From: Clostridia bacterium DTU068
GTDB lineage: Bacteria > Bacillota > DSM-12270 > Thermacetogeniales > Thermacetogeniaceae
Assembly (NCBI GenBank): GCA_001513545.1
Contig: LFTQ01000125.1
Location: forward strand, 1 to 34,687
Direction of reading: 5' to 3'
Length of the DNA stretch: 34,687 nt
Part shown: positions 19,156 through 26,833 of the stretch, piece by piece
Layout of the letters: each line of letters begins with the position of its first letter
Numbering within the stretch: the stretch's first letter is position 1
Program-made: the position numbers and the translations under genes
Notes under the pieces: model-generated
Databases searched by the model: none
What the model was told of the DNA's origin: nothing
Seen by the model: the letters and a program-made list of their open reading frames with translations, nothing else

Positions 19156-21021
19156 CTATATCTTCAAGGCTGTTCTCTTCTGGGAGATGATGTCAATCAG
19201 TTTTGCTGCAGCTGTTTCCACATTTCCGTCTACAATAACCCTGCCGCCGGTGAGTGTTTCCAGATCTTCGGTCAGAACCTTTGTGACCATTTTACTTCCG
19301 GTTATAAAAGGCGGTTGTGCCAGATGGAGCGGCAGTCCCAGAGCCAGAGCGAAACTCCCGTCAGCCAGAGCCTGCTCTTCCAGCCACTGGGGTGCAGACA
19401 ATACCAGCGGTAGCTGAGATAAATCAACATTCTGAGCACTTGCCAAAGCAACAGCTACCTCCTCAAGCCTGCCGATACCCAGGCAGGGGCCAAAGTTTAA
19501 CACCGGTGGTATATTGAGTGATTGACAGACCTGGCGCAGATTATCTCCAGCCAATTCCGCAGCCTGAGGTGTCATGAAACCGGTATTAGCCAGCCCGCTG
19601 CTGGTGCAGCCGGCGGAGAGCACCAGAATATCTTTTTTTATCAATTCTTTAGTTAGCCCGGTTGTGAAAACATCATGGCCCCCTGCGGTAAGATTAGAAC
19701 AACCGACTATTCCTGCCACACCCTTTATCTTGCCCTCTGTAATCAGCGAGATTAGCGGTTCATAATTGCCACCCAGGAAGAAGCGCAGATTTCTCTCACT
19801 GAATCCGGTCAATGAATTGTCATAACCGTGTTCGGGCAGATCGATATTAACACCCTTCCGGCGTTCCTGATAGCTGTCAGCGGCTTCCTTTGCCACCAGT
19901 CTGGCGATAGCTCTGCCGTTATCATATGTATAAGGAATCAGTTCCGCGTTCTTTTTTTTCGCCACATCATCGATACAGATTTGTTTGATCAGCAGCTTGC
20001 TACAGACCTCTTCAATACCCGGTATAGTACAGTTAAACTCACTGACCACCAGGTCAACAGCACCAGTGCTCAGCAGAACCTCACTGGTGAAATTATTGCC
20101 TGCGTGCCCGGCAAAGACCCGCCTGCAGTGGGCATGGCGGGACTCCATATCCTGGCCGACACAGGTGCAGCCTACGATCTTGAAGCCTTTTGCTCCCACC
20201 TGCTCAGCCACATTTTTTGCCCATTCTGTGGTTAGCTCATCCTGAATCCCTTTGAAAAGAGCGTGCTGGTGACCGGTAACCATAATATTGATGTGATCGG
20301 GATCAATCACAGAAAAGCCCACCTTTGTCATGCCAATTTCCGGTTCACCGAGTATGATATCATTAAGTTTGTTGGTCAAGTACAGGCCGTAAAGTCCGGT
20401 GGCAATACCCAAACGCAGAGCATGGAGCAGCATATCCAAAGGGTCACTGGAGAGGTTTGTGCTGGTTTTGACCAAGGCATCAAAAACCTCTGATTTCGCC
20501 CCTCCTGGCATCAGATTCAGCTTCTCCCAAACAGCCAAACGAGGCTTATAAGCCAGCTTATTGACCAGAGTCATTTTCTTGCTGCGGGGCAGATAGAGAT
20601 CATGGAGAATATAATCAGCTAAAACTGTCGCCTGTTCCCTGTGGTCATCTGCTGCAGCCTGACAGATTTCCACCATTTCTTGGAGCACCTGATTGTTAAA
20701 GGTAGTGTCTGGTTCCTCTGCAAGCTTTGCCAGAGTATGGGCAGCATTCTCCACAACATGCAGATAACAAGCAGCACCTGCAGCAACGGCCCGCAGGAAG
20801 TACCTGGCCACAATGGTATCAGAATCAGCACCACACACCCCCCGTGGTGAATCGGGCAGCACACGACAAGGTCCATTGGAACAGAGCCGACAGCAAACCC
20901 CCTGCAGACCAAAACCGCATTTGACAGACTGTCTTGGTTCACGAGAAAAGGATGTTTCTACATCTGGATGATCTTTCAGAAATTTAGTAATGGTTTTGTC
21001 TGCTGAAAGACATAACCTCAT
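19156..21021 (-). CDS. cooS: CooS-like anaerobic carbon-monoxide dehydrogenase catalytic subunit, divergent
   Basis: Homodimeric Fe-S enzyme family that normally interconverts CO and CO2 at a Ni-Fe C-cluster. It has 621 residues, normal length. Candidate D-cluster Cys are 35 and 43; B-cluster Cys 44, 47, 52 and 63. Positions matching the six C-cluster ligands are all kept: His251, Cys287, Cys331, Cys441, Cys472 and Cys513. The acid-base residues are not: where the family has AAHSDHGR the sequence is AACYLHVV, so Tyr86 replaces the catalytic His; where it has WMSEKA it is WLEEQA, so Gln550 replaces Lys. GSCVDNSR is also changed to GPCLGIGR. Thus CO oxidation is doubtful; a CODH-V/clade-D-like redox role is a better guess. 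ATG 21021 follows AAGGGAGG. No cooC or other Ni-insertion gene is nearby. It has its own operator-bearing promoter. Confidence 0.92.
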   Translation of the reverse strand: MRLCLSADKTITKFLKDHPDVETSFSREPRQSVKCGFGLQGVCCRLCSNGPCRVLPDSPRGVCGADSDTIVARYFLRAVAAGAACYLHVVENAAHTLAKLAEEPDTTFNNQVLQEMVEICQAAADDHREQATVLADYILHDLYLPRSKKMTLVNKLAYKPRLAVWEKLNLMPGGAKSEVFDALVKTSTNLSSDPLDMLLHALRLGIATGLYGLYLTNKLNDIILGEPEIGMTKVGFSVIDPDHINIMVTGHQHALFKGIQDELTTEWAKNVAEQVGAKGFKIVGCTCVGQDMESRHAHCRRVFAGHAGNNFTSEVLLSTGAVDLVVSEFNCTIPGIEEVCSKLLIKQICIDDVAKKKNAELIPYTYDNGRAIARLVAKEAADSYQERRKGVNIDLPEHGYDNSLTGFSERNLRFFLGGNYEPLISLITEGKIKGVAGIVGCSNLTAGGHDVFTTGLTKELIKKDILVLSAGCTSSGLANTGFMTPQAAELAGDNLRQVCQSLNIPPVLNFGPCLGIGRLEEVAVALASAQNVDLSQLPLVLSAPQWLEEQALADGSFALALGLPLHLAQPPFITGSKMVTKVLTEDLETLTGGRVIVDGNVETAAAKLIDIISQKRTALKI

Positions 21022-21053
21022 TTTTTATACCTCCCTTAAAATTGTGTTTATAT

Positions 21054-21085
21054 AAACTATATCGTTTTGGTATAGTTTATGACAA
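21054..21085 (-). promoter_or_regulatory. cooS promoter with Rrf2-type operator
   Basis: Minus strand: TTGTCA (21080-21085), 18-nt spacer, TATAGT (21056-21061). A 25-bp inverted repeat covers 21054-21078: on the plus strand AAACTATAT, N7, GTATAGTTT, extendable to a 10-bp arm. It spans the -10 and most of the spacer, so binding would block RNA polymerase. The same half-sites occur at the promoter of the neighbouring Rrf2 gene. Confidence 0.75.
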
Positions 21086-21109
21086 AAATTTTTTGTGAGG
21101 GGGGATGCC

Positions 21110-21535
21110 TTATTTTGAATATTGCTTCGCATATTCCTTCAACTGCTCAAAATTGTACCTGTCAAATTCCTGAGATATGGTTTGCTGAATGGATGCAAGA
21201 ACACAGTGTACCGGACAGTGGGGTGTGGCTTGCTTATTACAATAGTCAGGGTCAATAAGGCATTTGTTGATGCGGATAGGACCTTCTACTGCTTCTAAGA
21301 CATCTCTGAGTGTAATATCAGCCGGTTTTTTCCCCAGTGAATATCCCCCTCCCACACCTTGATATGATTTTACGATCCCAACCCTCGCCAAACTGCGCAG
21401 AATTTTAAGCAAAAAGCGCAATGGTATATTCTGACTTTCGGAGATAACCTTTGCCTCAACTATTTCACCTGGCTGCAGTAAGGAAAGATAGAGAACTGCT
21501 CTGAATGCATAATCGGTTGCTTGATTTAAAATCAA
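21110..21535 (-). CDS. Rrf2-family transcriptional regulator with four C-terminal-half Cys
   Basis: Winged-helix regulator of the Rrf2 family (relatives: IscR, NsrR, CymR, RsrR). It has 141 residues. The N-terminal wHTH is MILNQATDYAFRAVLYLSLL...IPLRFLLKILRSLARVGIVKSYQGVGGGYSL; the dimerisation helix and a Cys-bearing loop follow, with Cys 92, 99, 107 and 111. The first three sit where IscR and NsrR hold an Fe-S cluster, so this one is probably cluster-sensing rather than a CymR-type protein. The start is TTG 21535 with GGAGG seven bases upstream. It lies directly upstream of cooS on the same strand and matching operators are found at both promoters, so it most likely represses itself and the cooS operon. 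The signal (NO, O2, redox or Fe-S status) is inferred only. Confidence 0.92.
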   Translation of the reverse strand: MILNQATDYAFRAVLYLSLLQPGEIVEAKVISESQNIPLRFLLKILRSLARVGIVKSYQGVGGGYSLGKKPADITLRDVLEAVEGPIRINKCLIDPDYCNKQATPHCPVHCVLASIQQTISQEFDRYNFEQLKEYAKQYSK

Positions 21536-21549
21536 TAAACTGCCTCCAT

Positions 21550-21608
21550 AAACTATACTTAATCAGTATTGTTTAATAAATTATAATTGCCATTTCACCT
21601 TGAGTCAA
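21550..21608 (-). promoter_or_regulatory. Promoter and autoregulatory operator of the Rrf2 gene
   Basis: Minus strand TTGACT (21603-21608), 17-nt spacer, perfect TATAAT (21580-21585). Just downstream, covering the likely transcription start, is a 25-bp inverted repeat (21550-21574; plus strand AAACTATAC, N7, GTATTGTTT) with 8 of 9 symmetric positions. It shares half-sites and the 7-bp spacer with the cooS operator. Confidence 0.8.
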
Positions 21609-21668
21609 GGGTTTCTAAATGCTCAAATGTAAAAAAATACGCATCATTTAAATATTGTTTACAATCAT

Positions 21669-23489
21669 TTAAGACTGATTAGAATCTCTTTTCAGGAATT
21701 CGTATAGGACCTCTGCTGTCTTTCTGTTCATCCCCGGTACAACGGCTAATTCCTCCACAGATGCCTTGCGTATACGAGCAAGAGAACCGAAATGCTTTAA
21801 TAAGGCTTCCCGTCTTTTCCTGCCGATTCCAGGGACTTGAGTCAATACAGATGCCTTCAATCTGCGCTGGCGCAGTTTTTCCTGGTAGCTGAGGGCAAAG
21901 CGGTGTGCTTCATCCCTAGCCTGCTGCAGTAGGTGCAGTCCTGGGTGACTGTGAGGAAGAAGTAAGGGTGCAGAGCGCCCAGGTAGATAGATCTCTTCCC
22001 CTTTCTCAGCCAGAGCAACGACATCCAGAGAGGAGGCATCTGACAGCTGGAGAACATCCAGAGCTGAACTGAGCTGGCCTTTACCGCCGTCGAAGACAAA
22101 CAGATCAGGCAGGTCCTTATTTTTTATCCTGCGCCTTACAACTTCCCTGATGGCAGCATAATCATCACCACATACCTTTGCCTTGATCCGGTAGTGCCTG
22201 TATCCTTTTTTATCAGGCTGACCGTCAGTAAAACGGACCAGAGAGCCTACTGTCTCCTGACCACCCAGATGTGAGATATCGATGCACTCTATTTTCCTGG
22301 GTGCTTTTTTCAAACCCAGAGCCTCCTGCAGTGCCATTACCAGGGTCCTACCTTTTTCCTGAGTTTTTAAGGAGCGCCGGTATCGCTGTTCAGCCATCAG
22401 GCTGGCATTTTCCAAAGCCATCTCCATCAGTTCTTTCCCCCGCCCACGTTTAGGAAACCGAATCTCCACTTTACTTCCCTTTAGATCAGCGAGCCAATGC
22501 TCAAGCAGTTCAGCTTCACCCACCGGAGAACTCACCAAAACCGCAGAAGGTATCTCCCTTCCACTCTGATAGTAACTTTTAATAAATGAAGCGAGAACCT
22601 CACCTACAGGTGTTTCCTCTGCTGCGGAAAGAAAATAGTGTTCCTGAGCAACCACTTTCCCACCACGGGCACGCAGTAAAAAAACACACACCTCATCCCC
22701 GTAAGTCCCCACTGCCAGCACATCCCGGTCACTGCCTGTTGCCTGAGCCACCCTCTGCTGTTCATGCAGTTTTTTCAGTGCATCCAACTGATTGCGCAGC
22801 CGGGCAGCCTCTTCAAAATCCATCCTTTCTGCAGCATCTTTCATCTGATGGTGAAGATTTTTTTCCACTTCACGGGTTCTTCCCTCTAAGAAAAGAACCA
22901 ACTGCTCAATCATCTCCCGGTATTTTTCAGGGGATACATTGCCCACACAGGGTCCCAAGCACTGTTTGATCTGGCCGTTAAGACAGGTTCTGCTGCGGGG
23001 CGCCAACCTGCGGTCAGAACAGGAGCGAAATGGGAAAAGCCTGCGCAGGAGGGTTAAGGTTTCCTTGACCGCACCTACATTGGGGTAAGGGCCGAAATAG
23101 CGGGAACCATCCCTCACCAGGTTGCGGGTCATCATCACTCTGGGAAATTCTTCTGCAGTCACCCTGATATAAGGATAGGATTTGTCATCCTTGAGCATAA
23201 TGTTATATTTTGGCCTGTACTCTTTGATCAGATTGCACTCCAGAACCAGGGCTTCAGCCTCAGTGTCAGTGATGATATACTCCAGATCTGCGGCTTCCTC
23301 CGTCATTTTCCTGATCCGTTCGATCAGACCCCGCGGCTGAAAATAGGACCGCAGGCGGTTAGGGAGAGAGACTGCCTTTCCCACATATATAACTCTCCCG
23401 GACCCATTGCGGAAGATATAAACCCCCGGACGGTCGGGGATCAGATCAATCTCTTTTTTTAGTTCTTCTACACTTTTAGTGGATGCCAT
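21669..23489 (-). CDS. uvrC: UvrABC system protein C
   Basis: Dual-incision endonuclease of nucleotide excision repair. Domains in order: GIY-YIG nuclease (PGVYIFRNGSGRVIYVGKAV, residues about 18-95) for the 3' cut; Cys-rich linker (CSDRRLAPRSRTCLNGQIKQCLGPC); UVR motif for UvrB contact (about 195-235); RNase H-like nuclease for the 5' cut (CIDISHLGGQETVGSLV, DLFVFDGGKGQLSSAL); two helix-hairpin-helix motifs (LTQVPGIGRKRREALLKHFG, VVPGMNRKTAEVLYEFL). ATG 23489 is used because AAGGGTGA is nine bases upstream; GTG 23498 is the alternative. It is separated from uvrA by about 410 bases of repeats, so probably not a simple uvrBAC operon. Confidence 0.95.
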   Translation of the reverse strand: MASTKSVEELKKEIDLIPDRPGVYIFRNGSGRVIYVGKAVSLPNRLRSYFQPRGLIERIRKMTEEAADLEYIITDTEAEALVLECNLIKEYRPKYNIMLKDDKSYPYIRVTAEEFPRVMMTRNLVRDGSRYFGPYPNVGAVKETLTLLRRLFPFRSCSDRRLAPRSRTCLNGQIKQCLGPCVGNVSPEKYREMIEQLVLFLEGRTREVEKNLHHQMKDAAERMDFEEAARLRNQLDALKKLHEQQRVAQATGSDRDVLAVGTYGDEVCVFLLRARGGKVVAQEHYFLSAAEETPVGEVLASFIKSYYQSGREIPSAVLVSSPVGEAELLEHWLADLKGSKVEIRFPKRGRGKELMEMALENASLMAEQRYRRSLKTQEKGRTLVMALQEALGLKKAPRKIECIDISHLGGQETVGSLVRFTDGQPDKKGYRHYRIKAKVCGDDYAAIREVVRRRIKNKDLPDLFVFDGGKGQLSSALDVLQLSDASSLDVVALAEKGEEIYLPGRSAPLLLPHSHPGLHLLQQARDEAHRFALSYQEKLRQRRLKASVLTQVPGIGRKRREALLKHFGSLARIRKASVEELAVVPGMNRKTAEVLYEFLKRDSNQS

Positions 23490-23510
23490 ATCTTTCACCC
23501 TTTTCGTGAT

Positions 23511-23570
23511 CGCAACCTGTCCCCCTGGTCGCGCGGGGGGACAGTCCCGGTGATCGGTCCGATCGGTCGG
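23511..23570. repeat. REP-like palindromes, left flank of core copy A
   Basis: CTGTCCCCC pairs with GGGGGGACAG (9 bp, loop TGGTCGCGC), followed by TCCCGGTGATCGGTCCGATC. Same family as at 1376-1503. Confidence 0.75.
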
Positions 23571-23773
23571 TTTATCCCTGCTAGCGCAGCGACCTGCGAA
23601 GGTTGTTACTTGCCCTTGACGAAGGAGCAGTTAACGACAGGCAAAGCGAAACATGGATGTTGAGCTAGGCGACTATGCGCATGGACGGCGTCATAGGAGC
23701 CGGTTGGCTGTCGTCTGCGACAAGTTTTAGGGCAAGTTCAACCGAAGCTTATGTCGCAAGCGACAGGGATAAA
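23571..23773. repeat. Dispersed structured element, copy A (203 bp)
   Basis: Bounded by a 10-bp inverted repeat (TTTATCCCTG at 23571-23580, CAGGGATAAA at 23764-23773). Nested complementary pairs inside: hairpin CGCAG-CGAC-CTGCG (about 23586-23599); GGTTG plus ACTTGCCCT (23601-23616) with AGGGCAAGT plus CAACC (23729-23743); ACGACAG with CTGTCGT; CTATGCGC with GCG-T-CATAG (23673-23696); a terminal 5-bp hairpin TGTCG-CAAG-CGACA. About 94 percent identical to copy B. The stem organisation suggests it works as a folded RNA or as folded single-stranded DNA of a mobile element. No protein is encoded. The active strand is unclear. Confidence 0.8.
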
Positions 23774-23897
23774 AAATCACCCTGATCGGGCGGGGGGACA
23801 GTCCCGGTGATCGGGCCGATCACTCAACCTGTCCCACTGATCGCGTGTCCCACTGATCGCGCGATCACCCAACCTGTCCCGGTGATCGGTCTGAGCG
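23774..23897. repeat. REP-like palindromes, right flank of core copy A
   Basis: Several copies of GGACAGTCCCGGTGATCGG, AACCTGTCCCACTGATCGCG and GCGATCACCC in alternating orientation between uvrA and the core element. Same family as at 1376-1503. Might also act as the uvrA 3' end, since no classical terminator is seen. Confidence 0.75.
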
Positions 23898-23902
23898 GTC
23901 TG

Positions 23903-26800
23903 TTAACCGCTGGCCAAAGAGGTTTTATCAGCCCGGCGCCTGGTGGGACAGGAAACCTGCAGCACCTCTTTCAGATAACGCCCTGTATAGGAGTAGGGGC
24001 AGTCAGCTACCTCCTCAGGTGTGCCTGTGGTTACCACCTGTCCTCCCCTGTCTCCCCCTTCAGGGCCCAGGTCAATAATATAGTCGGCTGTTTTGATCAC
24101 ATCAAGATTGTGTTCAATGACAACAACCGTATTCCCGCTCTCCACAAGCCTTTCCAATACCAGCAGCAGTTTTCTGATATCATCCTTATGCAGCCCTGTT
24201 GTAGGCTCATCCAGGATATAAAGAGTGCGTCCATTGCTGCGCCGGGACAGTTCTGTAGCCAGTTTCACCCGCTGTGCCTCTCCACCTGACAGAGTGGTTG
24301 CAGGCTGCCCAAGCCTGATATATCCCAATCCCACATCCACCAGGGTCTGCAGTTTCCGTTTTACCTTGGGTATGTTCTGGAAGAACTCATTTGCTTCACT
24401 GACTGTCATGTCCAGGACCTCTGCAATGTTCTTCCCTTTGTATTTAACCTCCAGAGTCTCACGGTTATAACGCTTTCCCCTGCATTCTTCACAGGGGACA
24501 TAAACATCAGGTAGGAAATGCATCTCGATCTTGATAATGCCATCACCGCGGCAGGCTTCACAGCGCCCCCCGCGCACATTAAAACTGAATCGGCCAGGAC
24601 GGTAGCCCCGCATGCGGGCCTCTGGTGTCAGAGAAAAAAGTTCCCTGATCCCATCAAAAGCCCCTGTATAGGTAGCAGGGTTCGACCTAGGAGTGCGCCC
24701 GATAGGAGACTGGTCAATTTTGATAACTTTATCCAGATGCTCGATACCGTGCATCTCCTGGAAATCACCGGGGTGAGCCCGAGCCCTGTGGAGCTTTTGG
24801 GCCAAACCCTTATATATGATCTCATCCAGTAGAGTGCTTTTCCCAGACCCGGAAACACCTGTGATGCAGACAAAAAGCCCCAGAGGTATGTCCACATCGA
24901 TGTTTTTCAGGTTAAATTCATTTGCACCTATCACCTGCAGCCAGCGTTCCCCGGGCTCGCGCCGCCCTTCTGGCACAGGTATCTCACGCCGCCCGCTCAA
25001 ATACTGGCCGGTTATCGATTCCTCCACCTTAACCAGGTCCTCCAGTGTTCCCTGGGCTACCACCTTACCGCCATGCACTCCGGCACCGGGGCCGATGTCG
25101 ATGATCTCATCAGCATTAAGCATCATTTCATCATCATGTTCAACAACAATAAGGGTATTTCCCAGGTCCCGTAGATCTTTGAGTGTTTTGATCAACCTGG
25201 TGTTATCCCTGGGGTGCAGCCCGATACTGGGTTCATCCAGGATATAAAGAACACCTACCAACCCAGAACCGATTTGAGTGGCTAACCTGATCCGTTGGGC
25301 TTCACCCCCGGCCAGGGTTCCTGCTGAACGGTCCAGAGTAAGGTAGTCAAGCCCCACATTGACCAGAAATCCCAGGCGGGCATCGATTTCCTTGATCACC
25401 TGCCTGGCAATCTGCTTCTCCCGCTCTGTAAGTGAAAGATTATTGATAAAGGAGCGGGCTTCTAAAATTGTATACCTTGTTAGCTCTGCGATGTTCTTTC
25501 CACCCACCGTTATAGCCAAACTCTCCGGGCGCAGCCTTGCACCTTCACAGCCAGGGCAGGGACGGGAGGTCATAAACTGCTCTATCTCTTCCCGTATATC
25601 CTCTGATTCTGTTTCCCGGTAGCGGCGCATCAGATGGTTGACAACACCTTCAAAAGTGCCGTACCAGGACCTGGTCTGACCAAAAGCATCCTCATAATGA
25701 AAGCGAATCCTCTCATCTGTACCATAAAGGAGTTTTTCCTGCACTTCCTCTGGAAGGTCCTTATATGGAATATCCCAACCGCACCCATAGTGATCCATAA
25801 AGGACTTCACTATCTGCGGGTAATAGTGCTGAGTGGAATGGGTCCAGGGAAGCAGAGCCCCCTCTCTGACAGATCTCTCCCTATCCACCACCAATTCAGG
25901 ATCCACTTCCATCCTGTAGCCAAGGCCTGAGCATTCAGTGCAGGCTCCATAAGGACTGTTAAAAGAAAAAAGGCGGGGGGTAATCTCCACCAAACTGATC
26001 CCGCACTGGGGACAGGCGAAATTCTGGCTGAACACAACTTCTTTCCCCTCAAGGGGTGCAGCCACAGCGATCCCTTCACCAAGCCCCAGAGCAGTTTCTA
26101 GAGAATCAGCCAGGCGATTTTCCAATCCTGGACGCACCACTACCCTGTCAACAACAACATCTATATCATGTTTTTTATACCTTTCCAGTGTAATATCTTC
26201 ATCAAGTTCCCGAATCTCACCATTGACCCGTACGCGGACAAAACCCTTTTTCTGAAGATCCTGGAGGATCCTCTGGTGTTCGCCTTTTTTTCCACGAATG
26301 ACAGGAGCCAGTATTTGAATCTTGGTACCCTCAGGGTAAGAAAGAACATGGTCTACCATCTGGGAAACTGTCTGCTGCTGAACAGGCCTGCCGCACTCAG
26401 GGCAGTGAGGTCTGCCGATACGAGCAAACAACAAGCGCAAATAATCATAAATCTCAGTAACAGTTCCTACAGTGGATCTGGGGTTGCGGCTGCCTGCCCT
26501 CTGGTCAATGGAAATAGCCGGGGAAAGCCCCTCAATATAGTCCACATCAGGTTTTTCGGCAACTCCCAGAAACTGGCGGGCATAGGCAGACAGAGACTCC
26601 ACATAGCGTCTCTGCCCCTCGGCATAAATTGTATCAAAAGCCAGTGATGATTTGCCTGATCCGGAAATGCCGGTAATCACCACCAATTTATTACGGGGTA
26701 TCTCCACATCGATATTTTTCAGATTATGGACCCGGGCTCCCTTTATTACGATCTTATCCCGCATCGGGAGGTGAACATTTTTATTTAACCTGGCACACAT
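23903..26800 (-). CDS. uvrA: UvrABC system protein A
   Basis: DNA-damage-sensing ABC ATPase of excision repair. It has 965 residues. First Walker A is [20 protein letters not shown]; the first zinc module is [11 protein letters not shown]...[10 protein letters not shown]...[11 protein letters not shown] signature [18 protein letters not shown] and [14 protein letters not shown] follow. The second half has [19 protein letters not shown], zinc motif [19 protein letters not shown]...[28 protein letters not shown] and [16 protein letters not shown] 26800 ([21 protein letters not shown]) is chosen since GGGAGG lies nine bases upstream; ATG 26827 extends it by nine residues without a good SD. It follows uvrB by about 33 bases on this start, so it is in the same operon. 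Confidence 0.95.
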   Translation of the reverse strand: MCARLNKNVHLPMRDKIVIKGARVHNLKNIDVEIPRNKLVVITGISGSGKSSLAFDTIYAEGQRRYVESLSAYARQFLGVAEKPDVDYIEGLSPAISIDQRAGSRNPRSTVGTVTEIYDYLRLLFARIGRPHCPECGRPVQQQTVSQMVDHVLSYPEGTKIQILAPVIRGKKGEHQRILQDLQKKGFVRVRVNGEIRELDEDITLERYKKHDIDVVVDRVVVRPGLENRLADSLETALGLGEGIAVAAPLEGKEVVFSQNFACPQCGISLVEITPRLFSFNSPYGACTECSGLGYRMEVDPELVVDRERSVREGALLPWTHSTQHYYPQIVKSFMDHYGCGWDIPYKDLPEEVQEKLLYGTDERIRFHYEDAFGQTRSWYGTFEGVVNHLMRRYRETESEDIREEIEQFMTSRPCPGCEGARLRPESLAITVGGKNIAELTRYTILEARSFINNLSLTEREKQIARQVIKEIDARLGFLVNVGLDYLTLDRSAGTLAGGEAQRIRLATQIGSGLVGVLYILDEPSIGLHPRDNTRLIKTLKDLRDLGNTLIVVEHDDEMMLNADEIIDIGPGAGVHGGKVVAQGTLEDLVKVEESITGQYLSGRREIPVPEGRREPGERWLQVIGANEFNLKNIDVDIPLGLFVCITGVSGSGKSTLLDEIIYKGLAQKLHRARAHPGDFQEMHGIEHLDKVIKIDQSPIGRTPRSNPATYTGAFDGIRELFSLTPEARMRGYRPGRFSFNVRGGRCEACRGDGIIKIEMHFLPDVYVPCEECRGKRYNRETLEVKYKGKNIAEVLDMTVSEANEFFQNIPKVKRKLQTLVDVGLGYIRLGQPATTLSGGEAQRVKLATELSRRSNGRTLYILDEPTTGLHKDDIRKLLLVLERLVESGNTVVVIEHNLDVIKTADYIIDLGPEGGDRGGQVVTTGTPEEVADCPYSYTGRYLKEVLQVSCPTRRRADKTSLASG

Positions 26801-26833
26801 ACTTTTTTGCCTCCCTGTCATATCCATTCCTGT

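Noticed and set aside
19156-21021. Housekeeping CO dehydrogenase of the Wood-Ljungdahl pathway
   Set aside because: No acsB, acsC/D or cooC genes are adjacent, and the acid-base residues are replaced; kept only as a family assignment.
23571-23773. tRNA/tmRNA or group II intron as identity of the 204-bp element
   Set aside because: No T-arm or CCA-type acceptor, no tmRNA reading frame, and no domain V catalytic triad; the stem order does not fit.
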